Positions 1 through 7,902 of a DNA stretch of 64,000 bases are shown here, piece after piece. The stretch is from DATCJA01 sp963814955 (lineage in GTDB: Bacteria > Acidobacteriota > Vicinamibacteria > Vicinamibacterales > UBA2999). The translations under genes and the position numbers were made by a program. Where the stretch lies: NCBI GenBank assembly GCA_963814955.1, contig CAWFEX010000001.1, positions 62,001 to 126,000 of the forward strand, written 5' to 3'. Position 1 is the stretch's first letter; each line of letters opens with the position of its first letter. The notes below the pieces were generated by a model, which worked only from the letters and a program-made list of their open reading frames with translations, searched no databases and had not been told where the DNA came from.

Positions 1-575
1 TTGCCGTTGACTTCGATCGAGGAGACGGGCAGCCGCGCATCGATCTGCTGTGCACGGTTTTCGTAGCGGACGGTCGTGTCGCGGATTGACAGCGCCGACA
101 CGAGGTAGTCGAGCGGCTCGGTTGGTTCGTCAGGATCGCGGGGAGGGCGCGGAAGGTTGTCGCGCCCCTGCTGGTCGACGAAGTAATGCACGTCGACATC
201 GCTAAGGTCGCCGGACTGCACGACGTAGCGGCCGCGCAGCAGCTGCAGCAGGCTCATGTTCATCTGCAGCCGGCCGATCGTGGCGAACGCGGGAGCGTCC
301 GGCCAGGCAGTCGAACGAATCCTGACGTTGCGCAAATTCACCGATGCATTCAGCGCGTTGAAGCTGAGCTGATCGGTGCTGAACTCAATCTGCTCGCGCG
401 CGAGGAGGGCGACGATCTGCTCGGTAATGAAGCGGCGCGCCGGCGGCGTATGGACCGCGATCAGGGCAACGATGACGAGGGCACAGAGTGCGAGGCCGAC
501 GACGCCAAGTCCGAGCAGTACCCGGCGTGTTCGCGACCGACGTTGCGGCGATTCGGCTAAGTCGTCCTGCGCCAC
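1..575 (-). CDS. TamB/AsmA-like inner-membrane protein, 5' part
   Basis: The N-terminal part of a large protein runs off the left edge of the window. The frame opens at a GTG (573-575) and gives a short Arg-rich cytoplasmic segment (SPQRRSRTRR), then one hydrophobic span (VLLGLGVVGLALCALVIVAL). After it comes the pattern of AsmA/TamB-type proteins: an ARRFITEQI helix, FNALNASVNLRNVRIR, and an LQMNMSLLQLLRGRYVV strand segment. Proteins of this kind are anchored in the inner membrane, span the periplasm and carry lipid or assist outer-membrane assembly. That function is family knowledge; only about 190 residues are visible, so TamB, AsmA and DUF748 cannot be separated. No ATG lies in frame upstream of the GTG. 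Confidence 0.6.
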   Translation of the reverse strand, partial: MAQDDLAESPQRRSRTRRVLLGLGVVGLALCALVIVALIAVHTPPARRFITEQIVALLAREQIEFSTDQLSFNALNASVNLRNVRIRSTAWPDAPAFATIGRLQMNMSLLQLLRGRYVVQSGDLSDVDVHYFVDQQGRDNLPRPPRDPDEPTEPLDYLVSALSIRDTTVRYENRAQQIDARLPVSSIEVNG

Positions 576-869
576 AGTGCGTCGGACGGTGCAATCGGCG
601 CTCCAAGCGCATGCGTGAGCCGATGGCTTGTGCGTGTCCCAACCGTGGGCCCCGACCCCGATAAACGATCTGGAAGATGCTGCTTTTTGATCTTGGCGGC
701 GCCGTCGGCCGCCTGATTGAGCAGGCGGCGCATTTGGCGCTTACGCTTCGCCGGCCGGTGGGCTGTAGCTCACGCGCGCGCTCTGTTCGTCCCGGGCATG
801 CACCCATTCACCACGCGCGATCGCGAGATGCTTGGCTGATGGAGACGTTGCCGGTCGCGACTTCGGCAA
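576..869. other. Intergenic region, no gene supported
   Basis: This stretch lies between the start of the TamB/AsmA-like gene and the stop of the KGG gene, both on the minus strand. The open frames here are short, Arg-rich and start weakly. A minus-strand frame ending near 754 could encode about 45 residues (ending SPPAGEA), but it has no good start or ribosome site. I see no RNA gene or terminator. Confidence 0.4.
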
Positions 870-1139
870 TCAGAAATCAGACGGCCAGTTCTGACGTGGC
901 GGGATGTCGGAGTTCATCCGCTCGACGCCTTGATTCTCCGGTACTGACTCCTGCGCAATCTCCGGTTGATGCCTGCGGTGGCTGGCCATACCGCCTTTTC
1001 TGCCGGCTTCACGCGCTTCGTCGCTGCTCCATTCGTGAGCGGTGCCTTTCAGGTGCGCCGCTTTGCCACCCTTGCTGGCAATCTCACGCTGCTTGGTCGG
1101 ATCCATCGACGCGAAACCGCGGTCTTCTTTCGCCATCAT
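870..1139 (-). CDS. KGG-motif general stress protein (YciG/Con-10-like)
   Basis: An 89-residue, highly charged, Gly/Lys-rich protein. It carries two copies of the KGG signature: REIASKGGKAAH around residues 17-28 and EAREAGRKGGMASH around 39-52. This is the arrangement of the stress-induced bacterial family that includes E. coli YciG and the fungal Con-10 repeat. These are small, probably disordered proteins linked to stationary phase, desiccation or oxidative stress; their molecular activity is not known. I place the start at the first of two adjacent ATGs because a purine-rich GAGGGGGG lies directly upstream. The frame stays open further upstream, but that part shows no conserved pattern. 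Confidence 0.8.
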   Translation of the reverse strand: MMAKEDRGFASMDPTKQREIASKGGKAAHLKGTAHEWSSDEAREAGRKGGMASHRRHQPEIAQESVPENQGVERMNSDIPPRQNWPSDF

Positions 1140-1624
1140 GCCCCCCTCGGCCGGGCGACGCGATCCAAACACATTCCGCGCGTTGTCGCTCGGCTGCCCA
1201 GGAGAGATGCAACCGATGTGCCTCGACGCGCCGTAAGTTTCAGCAACAAAGTCACTAGGGATCTTCGCGCCGCGATTGCTTAGATACGCTGCGGCTTGTC
1301 GTCGGTCCGTCCACCGGTCGCCATGTGTACCTTTCTTACACAGTGCCCTCTTACACACTGCCCCCGCGGATGAGGTGTTGTCCTTGGTATAGAGCTCATC
1401 TGAAATGGTCCGAGATCGTTTCACGCGTCAACTCTCCGCTGGTGCCACTCCGCCTGGACACGCTGACCCCGCTCGTCCCGCGCTCCCTTGTTACTCGACG
1501 CGAAAGGAGCTCCCCGACTTTCGTAAAACAGCTGAGTGGCCAGAAGCACAATCGCTCAGAAATATCAGTGAGGGAGGGGTGGTGTCTCGCTTGCGTGGTG
1601 GCATGCACGAGGGAGGATCACGTC
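1140..1624. other. Intergenic region between divergent genes
   Basis: About 485 bases separate the minus-strand KGG gene from the plus-strand cupredoxin gene, so both promoters must lie here. I see no family-like protein, no tRNA and no long repeat. The sequence just before 1625 holds a strong ribosome site, GGGAGGA. Confidence 0.5.
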
Positions 1625-2245
1625 ATGTTGATTCGAGCATTCGTCGGCTGCGCAGCGCTGTCGTGTCTTGTGGGCTGTGGCGACGGCCCCGATTTGCAGT
1701 CAGCGAACCTGTCGGGACCATCCGGCGTCGCTGATGTATCGATCGCGGAGACCTCGAGCGCCTTCGCAGCAACAGCGAACGCGTCGACCGATGTAAAAGT
1801 CAACATGCAGGATGCCTGCGATCCCAATACGTTCAACGCCGGACTCGGGCGCCGGCACATGTGTCCGGAACGGTGGCGTGAAATTCGACGATTTCATCAG
1901 TCAGCTCACGAGGCTCGGGTTCGTCGGTTCATGGCATTTCGCCCCGAAGATGGTCAACGCGCGAACCGGTGAACGATTCCTTGTCGTCAACCGTGGCGGT
2001 GAGGTACACACGTTTACGGAGGTCGAAGAGAGTTCGGCGGCGGCATCGTGGACGACCTCAACGAGCTCTCGCATCTGCCAACTGTCGCGCCGGAATGCCT
2101 CTCGCTCGAACCAGATGACTTCGTCGCCCCTGGTCAGACTTACGAGGAGGACATCGAAGAAGCGGGTGAGGAAAAGTATCAGTGCTGCATTCACCCGTGG
2201 ATGCGCCTCAACGCGCGCGTGTCTGAAGCGCCTGGTCGAAAATGA
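1625..2245 (+). CDS. Secreted cupredoxin (blue-copper) protein, frame interrupted twice
   Basis: The start is the ATG after GGGAGGA. A lipoprotein-type signal follows (AALSCLVGCG). The protein then needs two frame changes. One extra G in the GGG at about 1847-1849 joins NTFNAGLG to AGTCVRNGG. A GAGAG stutter at about 2028-2032 joins HTFTEVEE to FGGGIVDDLNEL. The net effect is zero, so the first and last parts share a frame and only the middle is shifted; the uncorrected frame stops near 1970. The corrected protein has about 205 residues and type-I copper ligands: His in GGEVHTF, then Cys-His-Met in QCCIHPWM near the C-terminus. Such proteins carry electrons or store copper outside the cytoplasm. 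It is either an assembly artefact or a recent pseudogene. Confidence 0.7.
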
Positions 2246-2246
2246 G

Positions 2247-3425
2247 CTAGCCGCTCGTCTTTGCTGTGGCGGGCCGCTTACCCGCGAGGCGCCAGAACTG
2301 CGCTTCGCTGAGCAAGGTGATGCGATGCCCCCGCTCGCGAAGGCGCTTGATCTCCATTAGCTTCCGGCCCGCGTCGCGGCCGGCGGCCTGCAGCGAGTTG
2401 GGACGCCCGCGAACAACAACGGTCGTCCTCACCGACGGCATTCCATGCACGACAGCGCCGGCCCGGATCGCGGCGGCGATTGCCTCGCTGCGTCGCGTGC
2501 TCAGGATGCCGGTAAAGGCTATATGCACGCCTTTCAACGACCGTTTCGCGCCGGTCTTCAGCAATGCCGGGGGAGCTGTCAGCGCCGCGATCAGCTCCGT
2601 CGCGCTCTCGTACCGCTTCCGTCGTTCGCCGATACAGCGATAGATGATCTCTTTGAGCTGGTCGCTGCACGCCAGCGTCCGCACCTCGCTCGTCCGCACC
2701 CGGCGCTGGGCATCCCCTTTGACGAGCATCCCGAGCAGCTGACCGACCTGGTACACATCATCGCGTGCCTGCCACTTGGGCGCCGCGCCGTCGAAGATGT
2801 CGCTCGGCGCCATCAGGGGATTCAGCGTGCGCACGGTCACGCCGCGCCGGTCGCTTTGCTGCCGGACGATGCCGAAGTCGCCAAGCTTCAGACGCGGGCC
2901 GTCGCAGACGAAGACGTTCAACGGCGTGAGGTCGCGGTGGAGCAGCTGGCCCCGATGCAGTTTCCCTAGCACCTGCAGGATGCCGGCAATTTCGCGGCGC
3001 ACGGTGGACTCGGCCCACGTGCGCGTGCTGCGCTCGAGAAAGGCGCTCAGATCGCCATGCCGCGCATATTCGAGTGCGAGGCAGTAGAAGACCCGCCCGT
3101 TTCGCGCCGGCCAGGGAAACGTGTCGTAAATCCGGATCGCGCGCGGATGATCGCGCAGCAGCAGCCCGAAGTATGCTTCGCGCAGCCATCCGTCGATGTT
3201 CGTACTGACCTTGACGCACACCGTCTCCGGCACAGACGACGATCGGCCGAGGCGCGTCGCCAGATACACCTGACCGAACCCGCCCTGTCCCAGGAGGCGG
3301 TCGACCTGATACCGCAGGCCGGTCTCGCAGCTGTGAATCGGCTGCCCCGAGGCGAGGTGGTGCGGCGCGGCAACCAACGATACGGTTGCCCTTCGCGTCG
3401 TCGCGCTGGTGGCGTTACGGCGCAT
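2247..3425 (-). CDS. Ser/Thr protein kinase with C-terminal BRCT-like domain
   Basis: 392 residues with no obvious membrane span. An active-looking Hanks-type kinase domain covers roughly residues 40-290. It has the glycine loop LLGQGGFGQVYLA, the lysine in VCVKVS, the catalytic loop HRDLTPLNVF and the metal-binding LGDFGIV. After it, residues about 298-385 look like a BRCT domain: LKGVHIAFTGIL, a GAVVHG strand, TTVVVRG and a final ITLLSEAQFWRL. BRCT modules usually bind phosphopeptides or DNA ends and sit in bacterial DNA ligase; pairing one with a kinase is uncommon. The ATG lies about 11 bases after GGAGG. A second ATG, closer to that site, is in another frame. Substrate and role are unknown, and it stands alone. 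Confidence 0.75.
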   Translation of the reverse strand: MRRNATSATTRRATVSLVAAPHHLASGQPIHSCETGLRYQVDRLLGQGGFGQVYLATRLGRSSSVPETVCVKVSTNIDGWLREAYFGLLLRDHPRAIRIYDTFPWPARNGRVFYCLALEYARHGDLSAFLERSTRTWAESTVRREIAGILQVLGKLHRGQLLHRDLTPLNVFVCDGPRLKLGDFGIVRQQSDRRGVTVRTLNPLMAPSDIFDGAAPKWQARDDVYQVGQLLGMLVKGDAQRRVRTSEVRTLACSDQLKEIIYRCIGERRKRYESATELIAALTAPPALLKTGAKRSLKGVHIAFTGILSTRRSEAIAAAIRAGAVVHGMPSVRTTVVVRGRPNSLQAAGRDAGRKLMEIKRLRERGHRITLLSEAQFWRLAGKRPATAKTSG

Positions 3426-3627
3426 GTCGGCATTATCCTCCGCTCAGAATCTCCACCAGGCCTGCTCAACCATTTGTCACATTTCCTCGTGTTCGTTCGT
3501 CACTGTAAATGACGAACAGAAACGCAGTGATCTGACGCCACACCCGGGAGTGACTCTATGGAAGCTCGCATGAAGATGCATCGAAACGCGAACATCCGCG
3601 TCGACGTATAAGGCACGGAGGAAAGTC

Positions 3628-3834
3628 GTGCTGCACATCACGCCCTGGGAGCGATCCGCGCTGGAACTGCTGGCGAATGGAACGGACGCGTGCGACATGG
3701 CCGGCCGCCTCGGCATTCCCGAAACCGAAATGCACGTGCGGTTGAGGACGTTGTTCGCCCGCATGGGGGCGTCCACGCCGGCCGACGCGGTTGCGGCCGC
3801 CTTGCGCCGCGGCCTCGTCGTGGCCGTTCAGTAG
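3628..3834 (+). CDS. Small stand-alone LuxR/GerE-type helix-turn-helix protein
   Basis: A 68-residue protein made almost entirely of one LuxR-type DNA-binding domain: ITPWERSALELLANG, DMAGRLGIPETEMHVRLRTLFARMG and AVAAALRRGLV. It has no receiver or ligand domain. The start is a GTG five or six bases after GGAGGA. It lies beside and convergent with the response regulator, whose own C-terminal domain ends in a very similar TRRGLV segment. It may be a diverged copy of that domain, or a small regulator competing for the same sites; that is inference. Confidence 0.7.
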   Translation: MLHITPWERSALELLANGTDACDMAGRLGIPETEMHVRLRTLFARMGASTPADAVAAALRRGLVVAVQ

Positions 3835-3848
3835 CCGCGGCGCGGTGC

Positions 3849-4502
3849 TTAATCGAGCCGGACCAGGCCCCGCCGCGTCGCCACCTTGATGGCCTCGGTG
3901 CGGCTCGTCACGCCCAGCTTTTCGAACAGATGCGCCAGGTGGGTCTTGACGGTGCGCTCGCTGATTCGCAGTGCGTTCGCGATTTCTTTGTTGGCCTTGC
4001 CGTCGGCCAGCAGCCGGAGCGTGGCCATCTCCCGCGGCGTCAGCTGCACGCGGGTGACGCCTTCGGCGAGCTTCGCCGCGGCCGCGGGTGCCAGATACGT
4101 CTTGCCCGCCAGTACGTCCCGGATGCAGCTCACCAGGTCGTCGGCGGAAATGTCCTTCAGAACGTAGGCCTTCGCCCCGGCCTTCAGCGCGCGAGAAATT
4201 TCGTCGTCCGTGTCGTATGTGGTCAGCACGATCACGCGCGCGGCCGGATCCCGCTCGCGAATTCGGCGGACAACCTCGACGCCCTCCATGACCGGCATGC
4301 GGAGGTCAAGGAGCGTGACATCCGGATGATGCCGTTCGTAGGCTTCGATGGCCTCCACGCCGTTGCCGGCTTCGGCGACCACGCGGAGGCCGGGTTCGCG
4401 GTTGATGATGTTCGCCACGCCGGTCCGCAGGAGCGCGTGATCGTCCACCAACAGCACGCTCGCCGTTGATGCCGGCGGAGTGGCGGCTTCAACCGGCGAC
4501 AT
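3849..4502 (-). CDS. NarL/FixJ-family response regulator
   Basis: 217 residues. The N-terminal receiver has the acidic pair in LLVDDH (Asp20-Asp21), the phosphoacceptor Asp66 in VTLLDLRMP, Thr in VLTTYD and Lys in YVLKD. The C-terminal LuxR-type DNA-binding domain (about residues 150-210) has LTPREMATLRLLADG and ISERTVKTHLAHLFEKLG. Its start overlaps the end of the sensor kinase gene by about 14 bases, so the two are translationally coupled and form one two-component system. All key residues are present. Targets cannot be read from the sequence. Confidence 0.92.
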   Translation of the reverse strand: MSPVEAATPPASTASVLLVDDHALLRTGVANIINREPGLRVVAEAGNGVEAIEAYERHHPDVTLLDLRMPVMEGVEVVRRIRERDPAARVIVLTTYDTDDEISRALKAGAKAYVLKDISADDLVSCIRDVLAGKTYLAPAAAAKLAEGVTRVQLTPREMATLRLLADGKANKEIANALRISERTVKTHLAHLFEKLGVTSRTEAIKVATRRGLVRLD

Positions 4503-5859
4503 GGATCTGCGTTGGCACGGAGGACGGGTCCCACGCCAGGACGACTTCGGTCCCGTTTCGCGGTGCGGTGACGATGGTCAGCGACGCGCCGATGCGGTCG
4601 GCGCGTTCCTGCATGCTCGTCATGCCAAAGCCCGACGTCGACGGCTCTCGCGCAATCCCGCGCCCGTCATCAGCGACCGAGAGACGCAGTCCCACGGCCT
4701 GTACGCTCGCGGCACGGACCGTGATCCGCCGCGCGCGCGAGTGGCGCACCGCGTTGGTCAGCGCTTCCTGCGCAATCGCCACGATTTCCCGCTCGACACC
4801 GTCGCCGAAGCGCGGAAGGTCGTCGACGACAAGTTCGATGGGCACCGTCGTCGTCCGCTGATTCAGCTCCGTCACGCGCCGCAGCGCCGTGGCGATGTCT
4901 TCGCTGTTGCTCACGTTCGGGCGCAATGCGCCCACCGACCGACGCGCTTCTGACAGGTGCGTGCGCGCCAGCTCGATTGCCGTCTCGATACTCGATGCGA
5001 GCGTGAGCGGCACGCTGCCGTCGTATCGCTGAGCGCCCTGAAGCTGCATCAGGATGGCGGCGAACCCCTGCGCCAGGTTGTCGTGGATGTCGCGCGCCAG
5101 GCGGTTGCGTTCTTCGAGGATCGCCTTTCTGCGCTCGTCGAGTCGATTGAGCTCGACGAGTCGGCTGTGATGCAGCGCCAGCGCGGCCTGGCGGGCGATT
5201 GCTTCGATCAGTACTACCCGCCACCATTGACTGTCAGGCTCGGGCACTCCCTTGTTGGCGATCGTCATCCATCCCAGCGTTCGGGATCCGAGCAACAATG
5301 GCGTGGAAATCAACGACCCGCAGCCGGCTCTTTGACTGAACTCGTGGATCGGCACCGGCAGCCGCGGATCGTCGAGCTCGTATTCCACCGTTTGCGTCCA
5401 GCCGGGTGTGTATGCGAAGAGGTGCGCGGCCATGATCTCGCACGGAAACCCGCCCTTCTGAGGATCGCCTTCGGCGCACGGTGCGACACCCTTGGGGGGC
5501 GTGAACAGCCTGTCCTTGACGTAGGCCATCCACAGGTTGCACTGCTGCACCGTCTCGTCGATCAGCCACACCGCGCACGTGTAGCTCTCGCTCTCCTCGA
5601 CCATTGTCTTCGTCAGTCCGCCGAAAAAGCCTTCGACATCGGGTTCGCGCACCAGCAGATCCAGCGCGAGCTTGACGACTTCCGCCTGCATCGTCGCGCG
5701 GCATTCGGCTCGCCGATGCTCGAGTGATTCGCGCAGCAGTGCGGCGCGAAGAACATCCGGATCGTTTGACGCCGCTTCTCTCGGCGGATGACTCCGCTCG
5801 GAGTCGCATGCAGATTGAGCACGTGGAGGCGCCGTCGTCGGCTGTTCAGCTGCTGACAT
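4489..5859 (-). CDS. GAF-domain sensor histidine kinase (HisKA_3, NarX/DegS type)
   Basis: 456 residues, apparently cytoplasmic. The N-terminal 40 residues are disordered. Residues about 60-230 form a GAF-like sensor region containing several cysteines (Cys at NLWM, GVAPC, GFPCEIM and AGCG), which could bind a ligand or respond to redox state; that is inference. The dimerisation helix has the phosphorylated His at about residue 259 in RLARDIHDNLAQG. The ATPase domain has the N-box in AQEALTNAVRHS and the G-box in VADDGRGI and GFGMTSM. I chose the ATG at 5859 because GAGAAGGA precedes it by about ten bases; the frame also extends to an upstream TTG. It partners the overlapping NarL-type regulator. 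Confidence 0.9.
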   Translation of the reverse strand: MSAAEQPTTAPPRAQSACDSERSHPPREAASNDPDVLRAALLRESLEHRRAECRATMQAEVVKLALDLLVREPDVEGFFGGLTKTMVEESESYTCAVWLIDETVQQCNLWMAYVKDRLFTPPKGVAPCAEGDPQKGGFPCEIMAAHLFAYTPGWTQTVEYELDDPRLPVPIHEFSQRAGCGSLISTPLLLGSRTLGWMTIANKGVPEPDSQWWRVVLIEAIARQAALALHHSRLVELNRLDERRKAILEERNRLARDIHDNLAQGFAAILMQLQGAQRYDGSVPLTLASSIETAIELARTHLSEARRSVGALRPNVSNSEDIATALRRVTELNQRTTTVPIELVVDDLPRFGDGVEREIVAIAQEALTNAVRHSRARRITVRAASVQAVGLRLSVADDGRGIAREPSTSGFGMTSMQERADRIGASLTIVTAPRNGTEVVLAWDPSSVPTQIHVAG

Positions 5860-6085
5860 GGGTTTCAGTCCTTCTCGCAATTATCGAGCAGTTTGCGCTT
5901 GCGACCGCACTCAAAACGAGACGCCTAGATGGCCGATCGACGCATCGTCCAAAAGGCGGAGGCGACGGTCGGGCCAAGGAGCGGTCTGCACGTCGCGCGC
6001 TCGACGGATCAGCAACTCGCGCTTCTGCCTGATTGTGGACGGCCTCCTGCGAAGCCCACAGTAGTGGAGTTTCAGGAGGTCAAAC

Positions 6086-6700
6086 ATGACACGTTGGATG
6101 GCAGTTCTTCTCGCAGTGGCGGCAATGAGCGGAGCCACGCAGGCCTTTGCACAGGACGTCGCGGCCGGCCCTGGCAGGGTCGTCATCACCATCATTCCGG
6201 GCGGCGCGACTTTCTTCACGGAAGCCAGCGACAACCCGCAGGCGCCGAGCTTTGGCAACTACGACCTGGGTGGCGCAGCCGCAGTCCATTTCAACCGGTT
6301 CCTCGCTGTCGAAGGGGAAGTGAGCGGCGCGATCGGCATCTCGCAGTCCCTGCAGTTGGGCGCCTTGAACGTCGATGACAAGTCGCCGCATCTGCTCAAC
6401 TACAGCGGCAACCTCGTGGTGTCTCTCCCCACGGGCCGATCAGTCGTTCCGTACGTCACCGGCGGCGTGGGCGGCCTGACGCTCTTCGATCGGCCGGCGC
6501 TCGCCATCGACGACGGCGAGACATTCCTGACCGGCAACCTTGGCGGTGGTTTGAACTGGTACGCGGGCCGCTGGGGCCTGCGCGGCGATTACCGCTTCAT
6601 CACCGTTCAATCCAAGGACGACGCTCCGGCGTTCTTCGGCCAGGAAACGCGATACGGGCACCGCGTGTACGGCGGCGTCCTGCTCAATATCGGTCAGTGA
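6086..6700 (+). CDS. Outer-membrane beta-barrel protein
   Basis: 204 residues with a clear signal peptide (MTRWMAVLLAVAAMSGATQAFAQ, cleavage after AQ). The mature part is a series of alternating strands (VHFNRFLAVEGEVSG, NYSGNLVVSLP, VVPYVTGGVGGLTLFD, LGGGLNWYAGRWGLRGDYRF) typical of small OmpA-like eight-stranded barrels. It ends VLLNIGQ rather than in an aromatic residue. A near-perfect AGGAGGT ribosome site precedes the ATG by seven bases. It lies 64 bases upstream of the RND adaptor and may be co-transcribed with the pump; its own function is unknown. Confidence 0.75.
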   Translation: MTRWMAVLLAVAAMSGATQAFAQDVAAGPGRVVITIIPGGATFFTEASDNPQAPSFGNYDLGGAAAVHFNRFLAVEGEVSGAIGISQSLQLGALNVDDKSPHLLNYSGNLVVSLPTGRSVVPYVTGGVGGLTLFDRPALAIDDGETFLTGNLGGGLNWYAGRWGLRGDYRFITVQSKDDAPAFFGQETRYGHRVYGGVLLNIGQ

Positions 6701-6764
6701 AGCAATCGGCGGGGCGGCTGCCGTTTCGGGCAGCCGCCGCTCGGCAAGGAAGTGGAGTGCACAG

Positions 6765-7892
6765 ATGGCGAAACGAATGATCGTGATGTTGACCGCAACG
6801 CTGGGACTGGTCGCAGCGCTGGGGTTCGTAAAGTTCCAGCAGATCCAGACAGCCATCGCTCAGGGCGCAGCGTTTCAACCGCCGCCCGAAGCGGTGACCA
6901 CGATCGTGGCGCGGCAGGAGGAGTGGCCGGCTACGTTGAGCGCAATCGGAACGATGGCCGCCGTGCAGGGCGTCACCGTCAGCGCCGACCTGCCGGGAAC
7001 AGTCGAGCGGATCCTGTTCGATTCGGGCGAGGCGGTGCAAGCGGGCGAAATGCTCGCAGTCCTCGACACACGGCAGGAGCAGGCCCAGTTGGCTGCTATC
7101 GAAGCACAGCGCGAGCTGGCGCGCCTGACGTTCGAGCGGATGCAGGGGCTGCTGAATGAGAAGGTGATCTCCGCAGCCGAGTTCGATCGAGCCACGGCGG
7201 ATTACCGGCAGACCGACGCGCGCGTCGGCGAGATCCGCGCGGTCATTCAGCGCAAGACGATTCGCGCGCCGTTCTCGGGAATCCTCGGCCTCCGCCAGGT
7301 GAACCTCGGCCAGTACCTCGCCGGCGGCGACGCCCTCGTGACGCTGCAGTCCGTGAACCCGATCTACGTGAACTTCGGCGTGCCGCAGCAGGCGGCAGGT
7401 CAGATGGTCGCCGGTCGACCGATCAAGTTGACGACCGACGATCTCGCAGGCGTCGAGTGGTCGGGTCGGATCACGGCGGTCGATTCCCTGGTTGATGCAA
7501 CCACCCGCAATATCCAGGTGCAGGCAACTCTCGCAAACCCGGGCGGCCGGCTGCGGCCGGGGATGTTCGTGCAGGTGGAGGTTCCTCTCGGCCCCACCCA
7601 GACAGTGGTCGCGCTGCCGGCGTCGGCCATCAGCTACGCGCCCTATGGGGATTCCGTCTTCGTCGTCGCGGAAATGAAAGGTGAGGACGGCAAGTCGTAC
7701 CGCGGCGTGCGGCAGCAGTTCGTAAAGCCGGGGCCGGCCAGGGGCGATCAGGTGGCCGTGCTGCACGGCATCGACCCTGGCGACGAGGTGGTGACATCCG
7801 GCGTGTTCAAGCTGCGGAACGGCGCCGCGGTCCTCGTGAACAACACCGTTCAGCCCGGGAACGACCCGGCGCCAAGGCCGGAAGACAACTGA
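6765..7892 (+). CDS. RND efflux periplasmic adaptor (MFP, HlyD/AcrA type)
   Basis: 375 residues. An uncleaved or signal-anchor N-terminus (MIVMLTATLGLVAALGFV) precedes a lipoyl/barrel-sandwich half around GTMAAVQGVTVSADLPGTVERI. A short alpha-hairpin follows (RLTFERMQGLLNEKVISAAEFDRA), then the second lipoyl half IRAPFSGILGLRQVNLGQYL. The beta-barrel and membrane-proximal domains complete it. There is no lipobox cysteine. The adaptor bridges the inner-membrane pump to the outer-membrane channel. The pump gene follows after ten bases, so they form one operon. No TetR-type repressor lies beside it. Substrate cannot be predicted. Confidence 0.92.
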   Translation: MAKRMIVMLTATLGLVAALGFVKFQQIQTAIAQGAAFQPPPEAVTTIVARQEEWPATLSAIGTMAAVQGVTVSADLPGTVERILFDSGEAVQAGEMLAVLDTRQEQAQLAAIEAQRELARLTFERMQGLLNEKVISAAEFDRATADYRQTDARVGEIRAVIQRKTIRAPFSGILGLRQVNLGQYLAGGDALVTLQSVNPIYVNFGVPQQAAGQMVAGRPIKLTTDDLAGVEWSGRITAVDSLVDATTRNIQVQATLANPGGRLRPGMFVQVEVPLGPTQTVVALPASAISYAPYGDSVFVVAEMKGEDGKSYRGVRQQFVKPGPARGDQVAVLHGIDPGDEVVTSGVFKLRNGAAVLVNNTVQPGNDPAPRPEDN

Positions 7893-7902
7893 GGAGCAGC
7901 CG

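Noticed and set aside
759..800. tRNA-like GGCTGTAGCTCA near 761
   Set aside because: The bases after it do not form an anticodon arm or T-arm, and no acceptor stem pairs.
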